The position numbers and the translations under genes are program-made. Positions 1 through 8,432 of a stretch of 64,000 nt of DNA are shown piece by piece (the stretch's first letter is position 1; each line of letters starts with the position of its first letter). The notes beneath the pieces are model-generated. The model did not search any database. It had not been told where the DNA came from and saw only the letters and a program-made list of their open reading frames with translations. This DNA is from Sabulicella rubraurantiaca (GTDB lineage Bacteria > Pseudomonadota > Alphaproteobacteria > Acetobacterales > Acetobacteraceae), in the NCBI RefSeq assembly GCF_017355885.1, contig NZ_JAFEUU010000007.1:1-64000 (forward strand). Direction: 5' to 3'.

Positions 1-96
1 TTCATCGCCTCTATTGTCTGGGCCGATCATGCTGGATCGGTAGCATGGCCTCACTCCCGCAGCACGGGACCCACCGAGAGCCAAAGGACCCAGACC

Positions 97-405
97 ATGA
101 CCACCATCTCCTCCCCCGCCCCCGCCTCCCTCGCCCTGTCTGACGCGCAGCTGGATGACGTGGCCGGCGGCATCAGCCTGGGCGGCGCCATCGGCCTGGG
201 CGCGGGCATCATCGCGGGCGGCGTCCTGGTGGCGGCCACCGGCGGCCTGGCCGGCGGCATGATCGCGGGCATCATGGCCGGCATGACCGAGGCCACCTTC
301 GCCACCATGGCCGCGGCCCCCACCGTGGGCGCCGTGGTGGGCGGGATCGTCGGCGCGGGTGCGGGCGGCGTGGTGGGCGAGCAGATCGGCTCCTCCCTCG
401 GCTGA
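97..405 (+). CDS. Double-glycine leader microcin-like peptide 1
   Basis: This is a 102-residue peptide. Its N-terminal 25 residues look like a bacteriocin export leader: a polar stretch, then LSDAQLDDVAGG ending in Gly24-Gly25, where a C39 peptidase would cut. The predicted 77-residue core has no cysteine. It is almost all Gly, Ala, Val and Ile, with many GxxxG-type spacings and small-residue zippers, which suggests membrane-inserting helices. An RBS-like AAAGGAC lies just before the ATG. A similar peptide gene follows after 79 nt, and a peptidase-containing exporter lies downstream, so export by that system is inferred. No modification enzyme of a known RiPP class is adjacent. The exact family was not recognised. 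Confidence 0.75.
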   Translation: MTTISSPAPASLALSDAQLDDVAGGISLGGAIGLGAGIIAGGVLVAATGGLAGGMIAGIMAGMTEATFATMAAAPTVGAVVGGIVGAGAGGVVGEQIGSSLG

Positions 406-484
406 AACACGCCTTCGCCCCGCCTCCTCACGAGGCTTCTTCTTCCATTCCTCCCATCACACCCCTTTCGCAGGAACCATCCCC

Positions 485-757
485 ATGACGCAGATCACCT
501 CCCCCGCCGCTGGCCTGGCCCTGACCGACGACCAGCTGGACGCCGCTTCGGGCGGCATCGGCCTGGGCACCTGGATTGGCGCGGGCGTCGGCCTCGTGGC
601 CGGTGTGGCGCTGACCATCGCCACCGCGGGCGCCACCGCGCCGCTGCTGGCCGAGGCGGGCGTCACCATGGCCAGCATCATCGCCACCGGTGCCACCACC
701 ACCGCAGGCCTCACCGCCTCCGGCGCTCTCGTCGGAACCGCCGCTGGAGGGATCTGA
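485..757 (+). CDS. Double-glycine leader microcin-like peptide 2
   Basis: This is a 90-residue peptide whose leader, LTDDQLDAASGG ending at Gly23-Gly24, closely matches that of the preceding gene. The start is the ATG at 485, which follows an AGGA-type ribosome site. An upstream in-frame extension runs through the first peptide gene and is rejected because it would bury the leader. The core of about 66 residues lacks cysteine and is rich in Gly, Ala and Thr, with GxxxG motifs. It differs in sequence from peptide 1, so the two may form a two-component bacteriocin (inference). A strong hairpin follows about 30 nt after the stop and separates the peptides from the exporter genes. Confidence 0.75.
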   Translation: MTQITSPAAGLALTDDQLDAASGGIGLGTWIGAGVGLVAGVALTIATAGATAPLLAEAGVTMASIIATGATTTAGLTASGALVGTAAGGI

Positions 758-785
758 AACCAGCACCAAAGGCCAATCCGAAGTG

Positions 786-815
786 CCGCGCGGGCGATGG
801 GTCCGCGCGGTTTCT
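786..815 (+). terminator. Terminator-like hairpin after the peptide genes
   Basis: A perfect 8-bp stem, CCGCGCGG at 786-793 and 803-810, with a 9-nt loop is followed by TTTCT. It sits between the second peptide gene and the exporter. Partial termination here would give more peptide mRNA than exporter mRNA (inference). Confidence 0.6.
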
Positions 816-949
816 CCTGTGTCCATACGGGAATTCCCGGCCTTGTGGCTCGCCTCATGATGGTTTGAAGACTGCCGGAGAATGGTTTCCCTTCCCGAAT
901 TGCATTGCGGCTCCGGCCATCCCTCGCGACTTTTCTCAGGGTGGTGGCG

Positions 950-2209
950 GTGAGCGCGTCCACTCTGTTCCGCGAGAAGGCGCTCGCGCGCCTCGCCGCG
1001 CCGGAGGAGCTGGAGCAGCGCATCCGCATCGTCCCGCCACTGGGCTGGGCGGCACTGCTGACCTGCGCGGTGCTGCTGGCGGCCGCCCTGGCCTGGGGCA
1101 TCCTCGGTACCTACCGCATGACGGCAGCAGGGCAGGGCGTGCTGGTCCAGGCCAATGGCATGTTCGTTGGGATCAACGCCCCCAAGTCGGGCTGGCTGGA
1201 GCATCTGGCCGCCACGGGGGAGCGCGTCGAGCAGGGTGCGCTGATCGCGCGGCTGCGCGCGCCGGAGGAGGATGCGCGCGTCGCCGGGCTGGAGGAGCGG
1301 CTGCGAGAGCTGCACACCCAGGGCGAGGCGGTGCGCGCGCGCTACGCCGAACGCCTGTCGCAGGAAGAGCAGGCGGCGGCCACGCGCCGGCGCGGCCTGC
1401 AGGAAACGGCGGGCCTGACCGCAAGCCGCATCACCGAGCTGGAGAACCTGCTCCGCACGCGCGAGGGGCTGGCGGGCAGCGGCCTCGTCACCACGGAGCG
1501 CGTGGTGGACGTGCGCGAGCGGCTCTTCGCCGCGCGCGAGGCGCTGTCGCGCACCCGCACCGACCTGGATTCGCTGGAGGCGGGTCTGCTTTCGCTCCGC
1601 GCCCAGCGTGACGCGGAGGTGGAGGGCCTCGCGCGGCAGGAAGTGGAAGTGCAGGGGCAGCTGGACCAGGCGCGGCTGTCGCGCAGCCTCGCCACCGAGA
1701 TCCGCGCCAGCGTCGCCGGGGAGGTGGTGATGACACCGGCCACGCGCTTCTCGCTGGTTTCCGCCGGGCAGCGACTGCTGGTGGTCGAGACCGGTGAGGA
1801 GACGCTGGAGGCGCTGCTCTTCGTTCCGGCCGACGCGGGCAAGCAGGTCCGCCCCGGCATGGAGGTGCGGCTTTCGCCCAGCACGGCGCGGCGTGAGGAA
1901 TACGGCGCCCTGGTCGGCACGGTGCACAGCGTGTCGCCCGTGCCGGTGTCGCAGCAGGAGGTGGCGGACCTCCTCGCCAATCAGGACCTCGCGCGGCAAC
2001 TGGCGGGGGACCGTGCGCCGCTGCTGGTGCGTGTCGCGCTGCGGCCAAGCCCGGCGCCGGGCTCTGCCAATCCCTATGCCTGGACCTCGAGCAAGGGCCG
2101 CGAGGTGACGGTGGAAAACGGCATGCTGGTGGCGGGCGACGTCACCGTGCGCGCCGCACCGCCGATCGAGCTCGTCATCCCCGCGCTGCGCCGGTGGACG
2201 GGGCTGTGA
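950..2209 (+). CDS. HlyD-family periplasmic adaptor of an NHLM-type bacteriocin exporter
   Basis: This membrane-fusion protein is expected to bridge the inner-membrane ABC transporters to an outer-membrane exit. From the GTG at 950 it has 419 residues. It begins with a short cytoplasmic head (LFREKALARL), then one membrane segment at about 32-53, a biotinyl-lipoyl-like half, a long Arg/Glu-rich coiled coil at about 100-230, a second lipoyl half and a C-terminal beta domain. The ending, with a PPIELVIPALRRW stretch, resembles the adaptor subgroup of NHLM bacteriocin systems (TIGR03794 type). A TTG at 905 could extend the N-terminus by 15 residues, but the GTG gives the family-like beginning. 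The next gene overlaps its 3' end by 16 nt. No outer-membrane TolC-like gene is in the window. Confidence 0.85.
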   Translation: MSASTLFREKALARLAAPEELEQRIRIVPPLGWAALLTCAVLLAAALAWGILGTYRMTAAGQGVLVQANGMFVGINAPKSGWLEHLAATGERVEQGALIARLRAPEEDARVAGLEERLRELHTQGEAVRARYAERLSQEEQAAATRRRGLQETAGLTASRITELENLLRTREGLAGSGLVTTERVVDVRERLFAAREALSRTRTDLDSLEAGLLSLRAQRDAEVEGLARQEVEVQGQLDQARLSRSLATEIRASVAGEVVMTPATRFSLVSAGQRLLVVETGEETLEALLFVPADAGKQVRPGMEVRLSPSTARREEYGALVGTVHSVSPVPVSQQEVADLLANQDLARQLAGDRAPLLVRVALRPSPAPGSANPYAWTSSKGREVTVENGMLVAGDVTVRAAPPIELVIPALRRWTGL

Positions 2210-4335
2210 CGCCCACCATTCTGCAGATGGAGGCGACCGAGTGCGGCGCCGCCTCCCTGGCCATGGTGCTGGCCCATCACGGGCGCTGGGTCCCGCTGGA
2301 AGAGATGCGCGTTGCCTGTGGCGTGTCGCGCGACGGCAGCCGCGCCAGCCACCTGCTGCGCGCCGCGCGGCGCTACGGGTTGGAGGCGAAAGGCTGGCGC
2401 GTCGAGCCCGAAGGTATCGCTGCGCACAGGCTGCCCGCCATCGCCTTCTGGGAGTTCAACCATTTCGTCGTGGTGGAGCGGCTGGAGCGGAACGGGGTGC
2501 GGATCATCGACCCCGCCTCCGGCCCGCGCCTCGTGCCGCATAACGAATTCGACTCCGCCTTCACTGGTGTGTTGCTGGTCTTCGAGCCAGGGCCGGATTT
2601 CGCACCGGGCGGGGCGAAGCCGCGTCCGCTCGCGGCCGCCCTGTCCCGCCTCGCCTCGGCGCGCGAAGGGCTTGCCTATCTCGCCATCGCTGCCGCGCTG
2701 GCTCTGCTGCCCGCGGTGGCGGTGCCCGCCGCGTCCAAGATCTTCGTGGATGACGTGCTGGTGCGCGGCTTCGAAGGATGGGTGAGGCCGCTGCTGCTCG
2801 GCCTCGCCTTCGCGGCGCTGCTGCGCGGTGGGCTCACCTGGCTGCAGGAACACGCGATGGCGCGGCAGGAACTGGCACTGGGCGCCGGGTTCGGGCTGCG
2901 CTTCTTCCGGCACATGCTGCGCCTGCCTACTGGGTTCTTTGCGCAGCGCTATGCAGGCGACCTCGCTTCCCGTGCCTCTGCTGCCTCGGAAACCGGGCAT
3001 CGCGTGGGGGCGGAGGCGACGGCGCTGCTCGCCGCCGCCCTGGCCGTGCTGTTCCATCTCGGCCTCATGCTGCTCTACGACCCGGTGCTGACGATAGTCG
3101 GGGTCATGGTGGCGCTGCTGAACGCGCTGGTGGTGCAGGGCGTGGCGACGACGCAGCGCGAAGCGACGCGGCAGGTGGCACGCGAGGGGGCGCGCATGGC
3201 CGCTGTGTCCGTCGGCGGCATCCAGGCAATCGAGACGCTGAAGGCGGGTGGGCTGGAAGCGGATTTCTTCGGCCGCTGGGCTGGCCTGCAGGCGCGGCTG
3301 CTCAATGCGCGGCTGCGCCTGCAGCTTCCCGCCCTGGCGCTGGATCTTCTACCGACACTTCTCGCGGGTCTGGGGATGGCGGCCGTGCTGGGGCTCGGCG
3401 CGCTGCGCGCCATGGACGGCGCGATCACCATCGGGACGCTGGTCGCCTTCCAGGCGCTGCTTTCCGGCTTCTTCGGCCCGGTTCAGGCACTCACCGGCGC
3501 GACAGCGCGGCTGCGCGCCTTGCAGGGCGAGGTGGAGCGTGTGGAGGACGTGGCGGCGGCACAGCCCGATCCGCGTCTCCTGCCCGGAACCACTCCTTCC
3601 GGCCCGGCGGCGCGGCTGTCTGGACAGGTGGAGATGCGCGGACTCGCCTTCGGCTATTCGCCGCTGGAGGCGCCGCTGATCCAGGATTTCAGCCTGCACC
3701 TGGAGCCTGGGGCGCGCATCGCGCTGGTGGGCGCATCGGGAAGCGGGAAATCCACCATCGCGCGGCTCCTTGCCGGGCTTTATGACCACTGGGCGGGTGA
3801 GATCCTGCTGGATGGCCGCCCGGCCGCCTCGACCTCGCGCGATGCGGTGGCGGCATCGCTGGGATTCGTGGATCAGCAGGTCGCGCTGTTCCGCGGCACG
3901 GTGCGGGAGAATTTGACGCTGTGGGACGACACCATCCCCGAGGCGGATATCCTGGCCGCCGCGCGCGATGCCTGCCTGCACGAAGTCATCCTGGCGCGGC
4001 CCGGCGGCTATGACGGGACCGTGGCAGAAGGCGGCACGGATCTGTCGGGCGGGCAGGCGCAGCGCCTCGAGATCGCCCGCGCCCTGGTGCACCGGCCGAG
4101 CCTCCTGATCCTCGACGAGGCGACCTCCGCCCTCGATCCGGTGGTGGAGGCGCGGCTACTGGCAAATCTTCGTCGGCGGGGCTGCACCACGCTGGTGGTC
4201 GCGCATCGGCTTTCCACCATCCGAGATTGCGACGAGATCCTGGTGATGGAGCGCGGGCAGGTCGTGCAGCGCGGCGACCACGCGACGCTGATCGCACAGC
4301 CCGGCCCTTATGCCGAACTGGTGCGCGGGGCATGA
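2194..4335 (+). CDS. Peptidase C39 ABC transporter (NHLM type, peptidase/permease/ATPase)
   Basis: This 713-residue bacteriocin-processing transporter (PCAT) would cut leaders after Gly-Gly and pump out the core. The N-terminal C39 peptidase has Gln11 (oxyanion), Cys17 in ATECGAAS, His90 in EFNHF and Asp106 in IIDPASG, so it appears catalytically complete. A six-helix membrane domain spans about 160-440. The ATPase domain has Walker A GASGSGKST near 512, signature LSGGQAQR near 616, Walker B LLILDEATSAL near 638 and the H-loop near 669. The GTG start overlaps the adaptor gene, and its TGA overlaps the next ATG, so the three genes appear translationally coupled. The gene order and domain plan match TIGR03796-type proteins. 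Confidence 0.92.
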   Translation: MDGAVTPTILQMEATECGAASLAMVLAHHGRWVPLEEMRVACGVSRDGSRASHLLRAARRYGLEAKGWRVEPEGIAAHRLPAIAFWEFNHFVVVERLERNGVRIIDPASGPRLVPHNEFDSAFTGVLLVFEPGPDFAPGGAKPRPLAAALSRLASAREGLAYLAIAAALALLPAVAVPAASKIFVDDVLVRGFEGWVRPLLLGLAFAALLRGGLTWLQEHAMARQELALGAGFGLRFFRHMLRLPTGFFAQRYAGDLASRASAASETGHRVGAEATALLAAALAVLFHLGLMLLYDPVLTIVGVMVALLNALVVQGVATTQREATRQVAREGARMAAVSVGGIQAIETLKAGGLEADFFGRWAGLQARLLNARLRLQLPALALDLLPTLLAGLGMAAVLGLGALRAMDGAITIGTLVAFQALLSGFFGPVQALTGATARLRALQGEVERVEDVAAAQPDPRLLPGTTPSGPAARLSGQVEMRGLAFGYSPLEAPLIQDFSLHLEPGARIALVGASGSGKSTIARLLAGLYDHWAGEILLDGRPAASTSRDAVAASLGFVDQQVALFRGTVRENLTLWDDTIPEADILAAARDACLHEVILARPGGYDGTVAEGGTDLSGGQAQRLEIARALVHRPSLLILDEATSALDPVVEARLLANLRRRGCTTLVVAHRLSTIRDCDEILVMERGQVVQRGDHATLIAQPGPYAELVRGA

Positions 4336-7115
4336 GCGGGATCGCGCCCGAGGCGCCGCTTCACCCGGCAGGCACCGGCCCCTTCACCCCGACCGGGCCG
4401 CTGGTCATGGATGGCGGCGGGCTGTGGTTCGTCGTGGAAGCCGGCGCGCTGGAGCTGCGGCTGAGCCCGTCCGGCCAAGCCGGGCTTTCCGTGCCGCTGC
4501 TGCGCGTCGCGGCAGGCGGTGTCGCGCCGTGCCTGGGCAACGCGGAACATCCGGTGCGCGCCTGGCCGGAGCCGGGAACGCGGCTGCGCCCCGTGGCCCC
4601 GGAAGATGCGGAGGCAGCGCTGCTGCCCGCACTGGAGGCGTGGCTCTTCGCCCTGTTGCGCGTGGCCTCTCCAGCCCCTCCGCCCGAGCCCGCGCTTCCG
4701 GCGGAAGGCGAGGCATTGGCCGAGGCCACGCTGCTGCGCCCGCGCGAGGGCGTGGCTTGGGCGCTTGTTGAAGCCGGTCGGCTGGAAGAGCCGGACGCCG
4801 CCGGCCCCGCCATTGGTCCTGGCGAGGTCGCGCCCTTGCCGGCGGCTGGGCCGGGCATGCTCGGCCTTCCTGGAACGCGGCTGCGGTACCTGGACCGGTC
4901 TTCGCTCCTGGCCGGGGGACAGCTTCCGGCGGCGCTGGAGCGGTTCCACGCTGCCTGCCTCACGCGGCTCGCCGCTGCTTCCCAGCGAGAGGAAGAAAGC
5001 CTCAGCAGCCGCATCGCCGAGCGGGCACGCAGTGGCGATGCCCACGCCGCCGCGGCGGTGGCGATGCTGGCCGGGCAGGGGGGCAAGACGCAGGAGGTCG
5101 GCGAAGGCGAGGGGTTGCGTGACGCGCTGCAGCGCATCGCCCGCGCCCTGGGCGTCCCGGCGGAAGGCGCCGCACGTGCCCCCGAGCGGACGAAAGACCG
5201 GCACCGCGCCGTCCTGGCCGCTGCGGAGGGGTTCCGGCTTCGCGCGCGCCGCGTGCGGCTGGAGCCGGGATGGCGCCGCCGGGCGGAGGAGCCCTTCCTG
5301 GGTTTCCTGGCCGCCGATGGCAGTCCGTTGGCGCTGCTGCCCGGGGAGCGAAAGCCGGCCGAGGCAGAACTCGAACCCTTCGGCTACAGCCTGTCGCCAA
5401 TGCTGCCGGACGTGAAGCTGGGCGCGCGGGCACTGCTGCGCCTGGGGTTGCTCGGTGGGCGGCGGGAGCTGACGACGATCCTTCTCGTTTCGCTGCTCGC
5501 GGGTCTTCTTGGGCTGGCCACGCCCTATGCGACCGGATTGCTCTTCGAGAGCATCATCCCGGCCAGCGCGCGCGGTGAGCTGGCGCAGATCCTGGCCGGG
5601 CTGGCGGCTGCGGCGGTGGGTGCCGGCGTGTTCGGCCTCGTGCGCGGATTTGCCCTGCTGCGCCTCGCCACCACGGTGAATGCGCGGCTGGAGGCCGCGA
5701 TCTGGGACCGACTCCTGCGCCTGCCGGTTTCCTTCTTCCGGGGCCGGCAGGCGGCCGACCTCGCCATGCGCGCCGATGCGGTGAACCAGATGCGCGAGGC
5801 GGCGAGCGGCACGGTGGTCGGCACCGCCCTGGCGGCGCTGTTCGGTGCGCTGAATTTCGCGCTGCTGCTGCACTATAGCTGGCGCCTCGCCTTGGTCGCG
5901 CTCGGCCTCGCGCTGGTGCAGGCGCTGGTGATGGTGGCGGCCGCGCTGGTGCAGCTGCGGCTGCGGCGGCGCCTGCTGGATGCCTCGGGCCGTGTCCGCT
6001 CCCTGGCGCTGGAGCTGGTCGAGGGCATCTCCAAGCTACGCGTCGCGGCGGCTGAGGATCGGGGCTTCGCCCGCTTCGCGCTGGCCTTCGCGGAGGAGGC
6101 GCGGCTCGCGTTGCGCACCCGGCTGGTGTCGGGCGGCGTCTCGACCTTCGGCGCGCTCTGGGGAACTCTCTCCACCGGCGTGCTGATCGCGGCGGTCGGG
6201 CTGGGCTGGGCGCAGGTGGGGATTGGCGACTTCGTCGCCTTCAGCGCCGCCTTCGGCCAGTTCACCTCCGCCCTGCTGTCGCTTGCCGGGGTGCTGCCCT
6301 CTGTCCTGGCCCTCGTGCCGCTCTATGAGCGCGCCCGCCCCATCCTCGAGGCGGTGCCGGAGGATGCGGGGATGCGGGGCGACCCCGGGACGCTGCGCGG
6401 CGTGGTGGAGCTTCAGGGCGTCACCTTCCGCTACGCGCCGTGGCTTCCCCCGGCCCTGGACCAGGTGACCCTGCGCGCCGCTCCGGGCGAGACGGTGGCG
6501 CTGGTCGGGCCCTCCGGCTCCGGCAAGTCGACCGCGCTGCGCCTCCTGCTGGGTTTCGAGGCGCCAGAGGCCGGGGCCGTGTTCCTGGACGGACGCGACC
6601 TTGCCGGGCTCGATCCGCGCGCGGTGCGGCGGCAAATGGGCGTGGTGCTCCAGCGCGGGCGGGTGCTGGCCGGATCGCTGCTGGAGAATATCGCCGGCGG
6701 CGTGCCGATGAGCGCAGAGGAGGCGATGGCAGCGGCCCGCGCCGCCGGGCTGGAGCCGGACATCGCCGCCATGCCGATGGGGCTGCACACCATGCTGCCC
6801 GAGGGCGGCGGCACCTTGTCGGGTGGGCAGCGGCAGCGGCTGATGATCGCCCGCGCCCTGGCCCATCGCCCGCGTATCCTCCTGCTGGACGAGGCGACCA
6901 GCGCCCTCGATAACCCGACGCAGGAGGTGGTGACACGCAATCTGGAGGCGATGGGCGTAACCACCATCGTCGTCGCGCACCGCCTGTCCACCGTGCAGCG
7001 CGCCGCGCGCATCTACGTGATGGACGGGGGAAAGGTGGTGGAGGAAGGGCGGTTCGAGGAGCTGATGGAGGCCGGGGGCCTGTTCACCCGCCTCGCGGCG
7101 CGGCAGCTGGCCTGA
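4332..7115 (+). CDS. Second NHLM-type ABC transporter with long N-terminal domain
   Basis: This 927-residue protein has roughly 390 residues of soluble N-terminal region, then an ABC membrane domain at about 400-680 and an ATPase domain. Walker A GPSGSGKST lies near 725, signature LSGGQRQRL near 828, Walker B RILLLDEATSAL near 850 and the H-loop near 884. There is no C39 cysteine motif. This plan matches the second, non-peptidase transporter of NHLM bacteriocin systems (TIGR03797 type), thought to act with the peptidase-bearing partner. The ATG at 4332 is chosen because it forms an ATGA overlap with the preceding gene; the in-frame upstream extension lies wholly inside that gene. The N-terminal region has no motif I can name. 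Confidence 0.9.
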   Translation: MSGIAPEAPLHPAGTGPFTPTGPLVMDGGGLWFVVEAGALELRLSPSGQAGLSVPLLRVAAGGVAPCLGNAEHPVRAWPEPGTRLRPVAPEDAEAALLPALEAWLFALLRVASPAPPPEPALPAEGEALAEATLLRPREGVAWALVEAGRLEEPDAAGPAIGPGEVAPLPAAGPGMLGLPGTRLRYLDRSSLLAGGQLPAALERFHAACLTRLAAASQREEESLSSRIAERARSGDAHAAAAVAMLAGQGGKTQEVGEGEGLRDALQRIARALGVPAEGAARAPERTKDRHRAVLAAAEGFRLRARRVRLEPGWRRRAEEPFLGFLAADGSPLALLPGERKPAEAELEPFGYSLSPMLPDVKLGARALLRLGLLGGRRELTTILLVSLLAGLLGLATPYATGLLFESIIPASARGELAQILAGLAAAAVGAGVFGLVRGFALLRLATTVNARLEAAIWDRLLRLPVSFFRGRQAADLAMRADAVNQMREAASGTVVGTALAALFGALNFALLLHYSWRLALVALGLALVQALVMVAAALVQLRLRRRLLDASGRVRSLALELVEGISKLRVAAAEDRGFARFALAFAEEARLALRTRLVSGGVSTFGALWGTLSTGVLIAAVGLGWAQVGIGDFVAFSAAFGQFTSALLSLAGVLPSVLALVPLYERARPILEAVPEDAGMRGDPGTLRGVVELQGVTFRYAPWLPPALDQVTLRAAPGETVALVGPSGSGKSTALRLLLGFEAPEAGAVFLDGRDLAGLDPRAVRRQMGVVLQRGRVLAGSLLENIAGGVPMSAEEAMAAARAAGLEPDIAAMPMGLHTMLPEGGGTLSGGQRQRLMIARALAHRPRILLLDEATSALDNPTQEVVTRNLEAMGVTTIVVAHRLSTVQRAARIYVMDGGKVVEEGRFEELMEAGGLFTRLAARQLA

Positions 7116-7159
7116 GAGAATGAGGCGCCCGCCCTCCACGCAGTGCGCTTGGCATTCCG

Positions 7160-7188
7160 TTCGACACCAGGGGCGGACCCGCTATGCT
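7160..7188 (+). promoter_or_regulatory. Possible sigma-70 promoter
   Basis: TTCGAC and TATGCT are separated by 17 nt, about 30 nt before the small hypothetical gene that follows. The match is only moderate. It would allow the last two genes of the locus to be expressed apart from the exporter. Confidence 0.25.
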
Positions 7189-7217
7189 CGAATGGAACCG
7201 CGGATGAGCAGGCGCCC

Positions 7218-7538
7218 ATGGGCCGGATCCGATGCTCGCGCAGCTGGGGTGTCCGTCAGTCGCTCATCGTCGCGACGCTGAGCGGGTCCGCCCTGCTTGG
7301 CCGTGCGCGACTGCGCTTCTCGGGATCGGGGGTCAGCCTCGAGGTACTCAATCGCCGCGCCGAAGAGGTAGATGTCGCGATCGAGATCGCCGGGGATGCC
7401 GCGATCGGCCCGCGCAGCCTCCTGCTCGACGTGGATGGAAGTCTCCACGAGATCCCGGGCCTCTTCACCGTCGCTGCGCCGGTATGGAGTTCCTCCTCCG
7501 GTGCCGGGTCGCACGGCATCGGCAGTCACCTGCTGTGA
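7218..7538 (+). CDS. Hypothetical protein coupled to the DUF6734 gene
   Basis: This is a 106-residue protein of unknown family. Third codon positions are strongly G/C, as in neighbouring genes, and a regular alternating pattern around residues 30-80 (RARLRFSGSGVSLEVLNR, then VDVAIEIAG) suggests a small beta-rich domain. The tail is Ser/Gly-rich. The ATG at 7218 is preferred; an in-frame start at 7143 would add 25 residues of poor composition. Its stop overlaps the GTG of the next gene as GTGA, which implies translational coupling and a shared task. It may belong to the secretion locus because it lies about 100 bp downstream on the same strand. Confidence 0.5.
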   Translation: MGRIRCSRSWGVRQSLIVATLSGSALLGRARLRFSGSGVSLEVLNRRAEEVDVAIEIAGDAAIGPRSLLLDVDGSLHEIPGLFTVAAPVWSSSSGAGSHGIGSHLL

Positions 7539-8425
7539 GACGCGCCGTCTGGTCATTCTGGTCCAGGCCCTACCGTGCCTACTACCACCGCGCCTGGCAT
7601 TCGGACGCGACGCACCTTTTGTCCTGGGCGCTCTCGGTGACCGAGGCGTCGCGCCGCTACCCGCTGACCTGCCTGCATGCCGACAGCGCCGGCGCCGAAC
7701 TGCTTGTCGACCGGCTGGGGCTGCCCTTCCGGCAGGTCGAGCTGACGCTCGATGCTCTCGATGCGGAGGAGGATGTCGGGTGGTGGGTGCTCGGCAAGCT
7801 CAGCACCTACGCCGCGCAGACCGAGCCCTTCATCCATCTCGACGGCGACGTCATCCTGTGGAGGCCCCTCCCGCCACATGTCACGGCGGCCGCCGTCTTC
7901 GCGCAGAACCCGGAGCGCTTCAGCTTCGGCGACCAGTCCCTGTACCGGATCGACGCCTTCATGCAGGGCATCGCCAAGGGTGGCGGCTGGCTGCCTCCGC
8001 AGTGGGCGGAGTATGCGGGGCGACAGGCCAATCGGGCGATCTGCTGCGGGATCCTGGGCGGCAACGACGCGGCCCTGGTCGCCCGCTATGCGGAGCTGGC
8101 GATGGAGGTCATCCGCCACCCCTGCAACCGGCCGATCTTTCCGTCGCTCGGCGTGCGCGACAACATCCTGGTCGAGCAGTATTTCCTGGCTGCCTTCCTC
8201 GACTGGCAGAATCGCCAGGCGCCGGAAGCGGCGCCGCGGGTCGGCTTCCTGTTTCCCTCCTCGAACGATGCGTTCGACCCGCGCGAGGCCCAGAGCGTCG
8301 GCTACACCCACCTGATCGGCGACACCAAGGCCAATCCTGACGTCGCGGCGCGCCTCGCCGCCCGCGTCCGGCGCCAGAATCCGCGGTTGTACGAAGCCTG
8401 CATGATCGCCGCGGAGAGATGGTGA
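7535..8425 (+). CDS. DUF6734 family, glycosyltransferase-like protein
   Basis: This 296-residue protein starts at a GTG that overlaps the stop of the preceding gene by 4 nt. The beginning (AVWSFWSRPYRAYYHRAW) and the segment EPFIHLDGDVILWRPLP resemble the DUF6734 family. The DGD within that stretch is placed like the metal-binding DxD of GT-A glycosyltransferases, so a nucleotide-sugar transferase role is plausible but unproven. No signal peptide or membrane segment is visible, so it should be cytoplasmic. Its place after a peptide export operon leaves open that it modifies the exported peptides or another local substrate (inference only). The long in-frame extension upstream to 7232 is out of register with the coding signal of the overlapping small gene and is rejected. 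Confidence 0.75.
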   Translation: MRRAVWSFWSRPYRAYYHRAWHSDATHLLSWALSVTEASRRYPLTCLHADSAGAELLVDRLGLPFRQVELTLDALDAEEDVGWWVLGKLSTYAAQTEPFIHLDGDVILWRPLPPHVTAAAVFAQNPERFSFGDQSLYRIDAFMQGIAKGGGWLPPQWAEYAGRQANRAICCGILGGNDAALVARYAELAMEVIRHPCNRPIFPSLGVRDNILVEQYFLAAFLDWQNRQAPEAAPRVGFLFPSSNDAFDPREAQSVGYTHLIGDTKANPDVAARLAARVRRQNPRLYEACMIAAERW

Positions 8426-8432
8426 GGCCGGC

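Noticed and set aside
28-47. CATGCT/AGCATG inverted repeat at the left edge as an operator
   Set aside because: It is only a 6-bp repeat near the window edge; it could equally be the end of an upstream gene's terminator, and the upstream context is missing.
905-949. TTG start for the HlyD-like adaptor
   Set aside because: It adds 15 residues unlike the family; the GTG at 950 gives the expected short head before the membrane helix.
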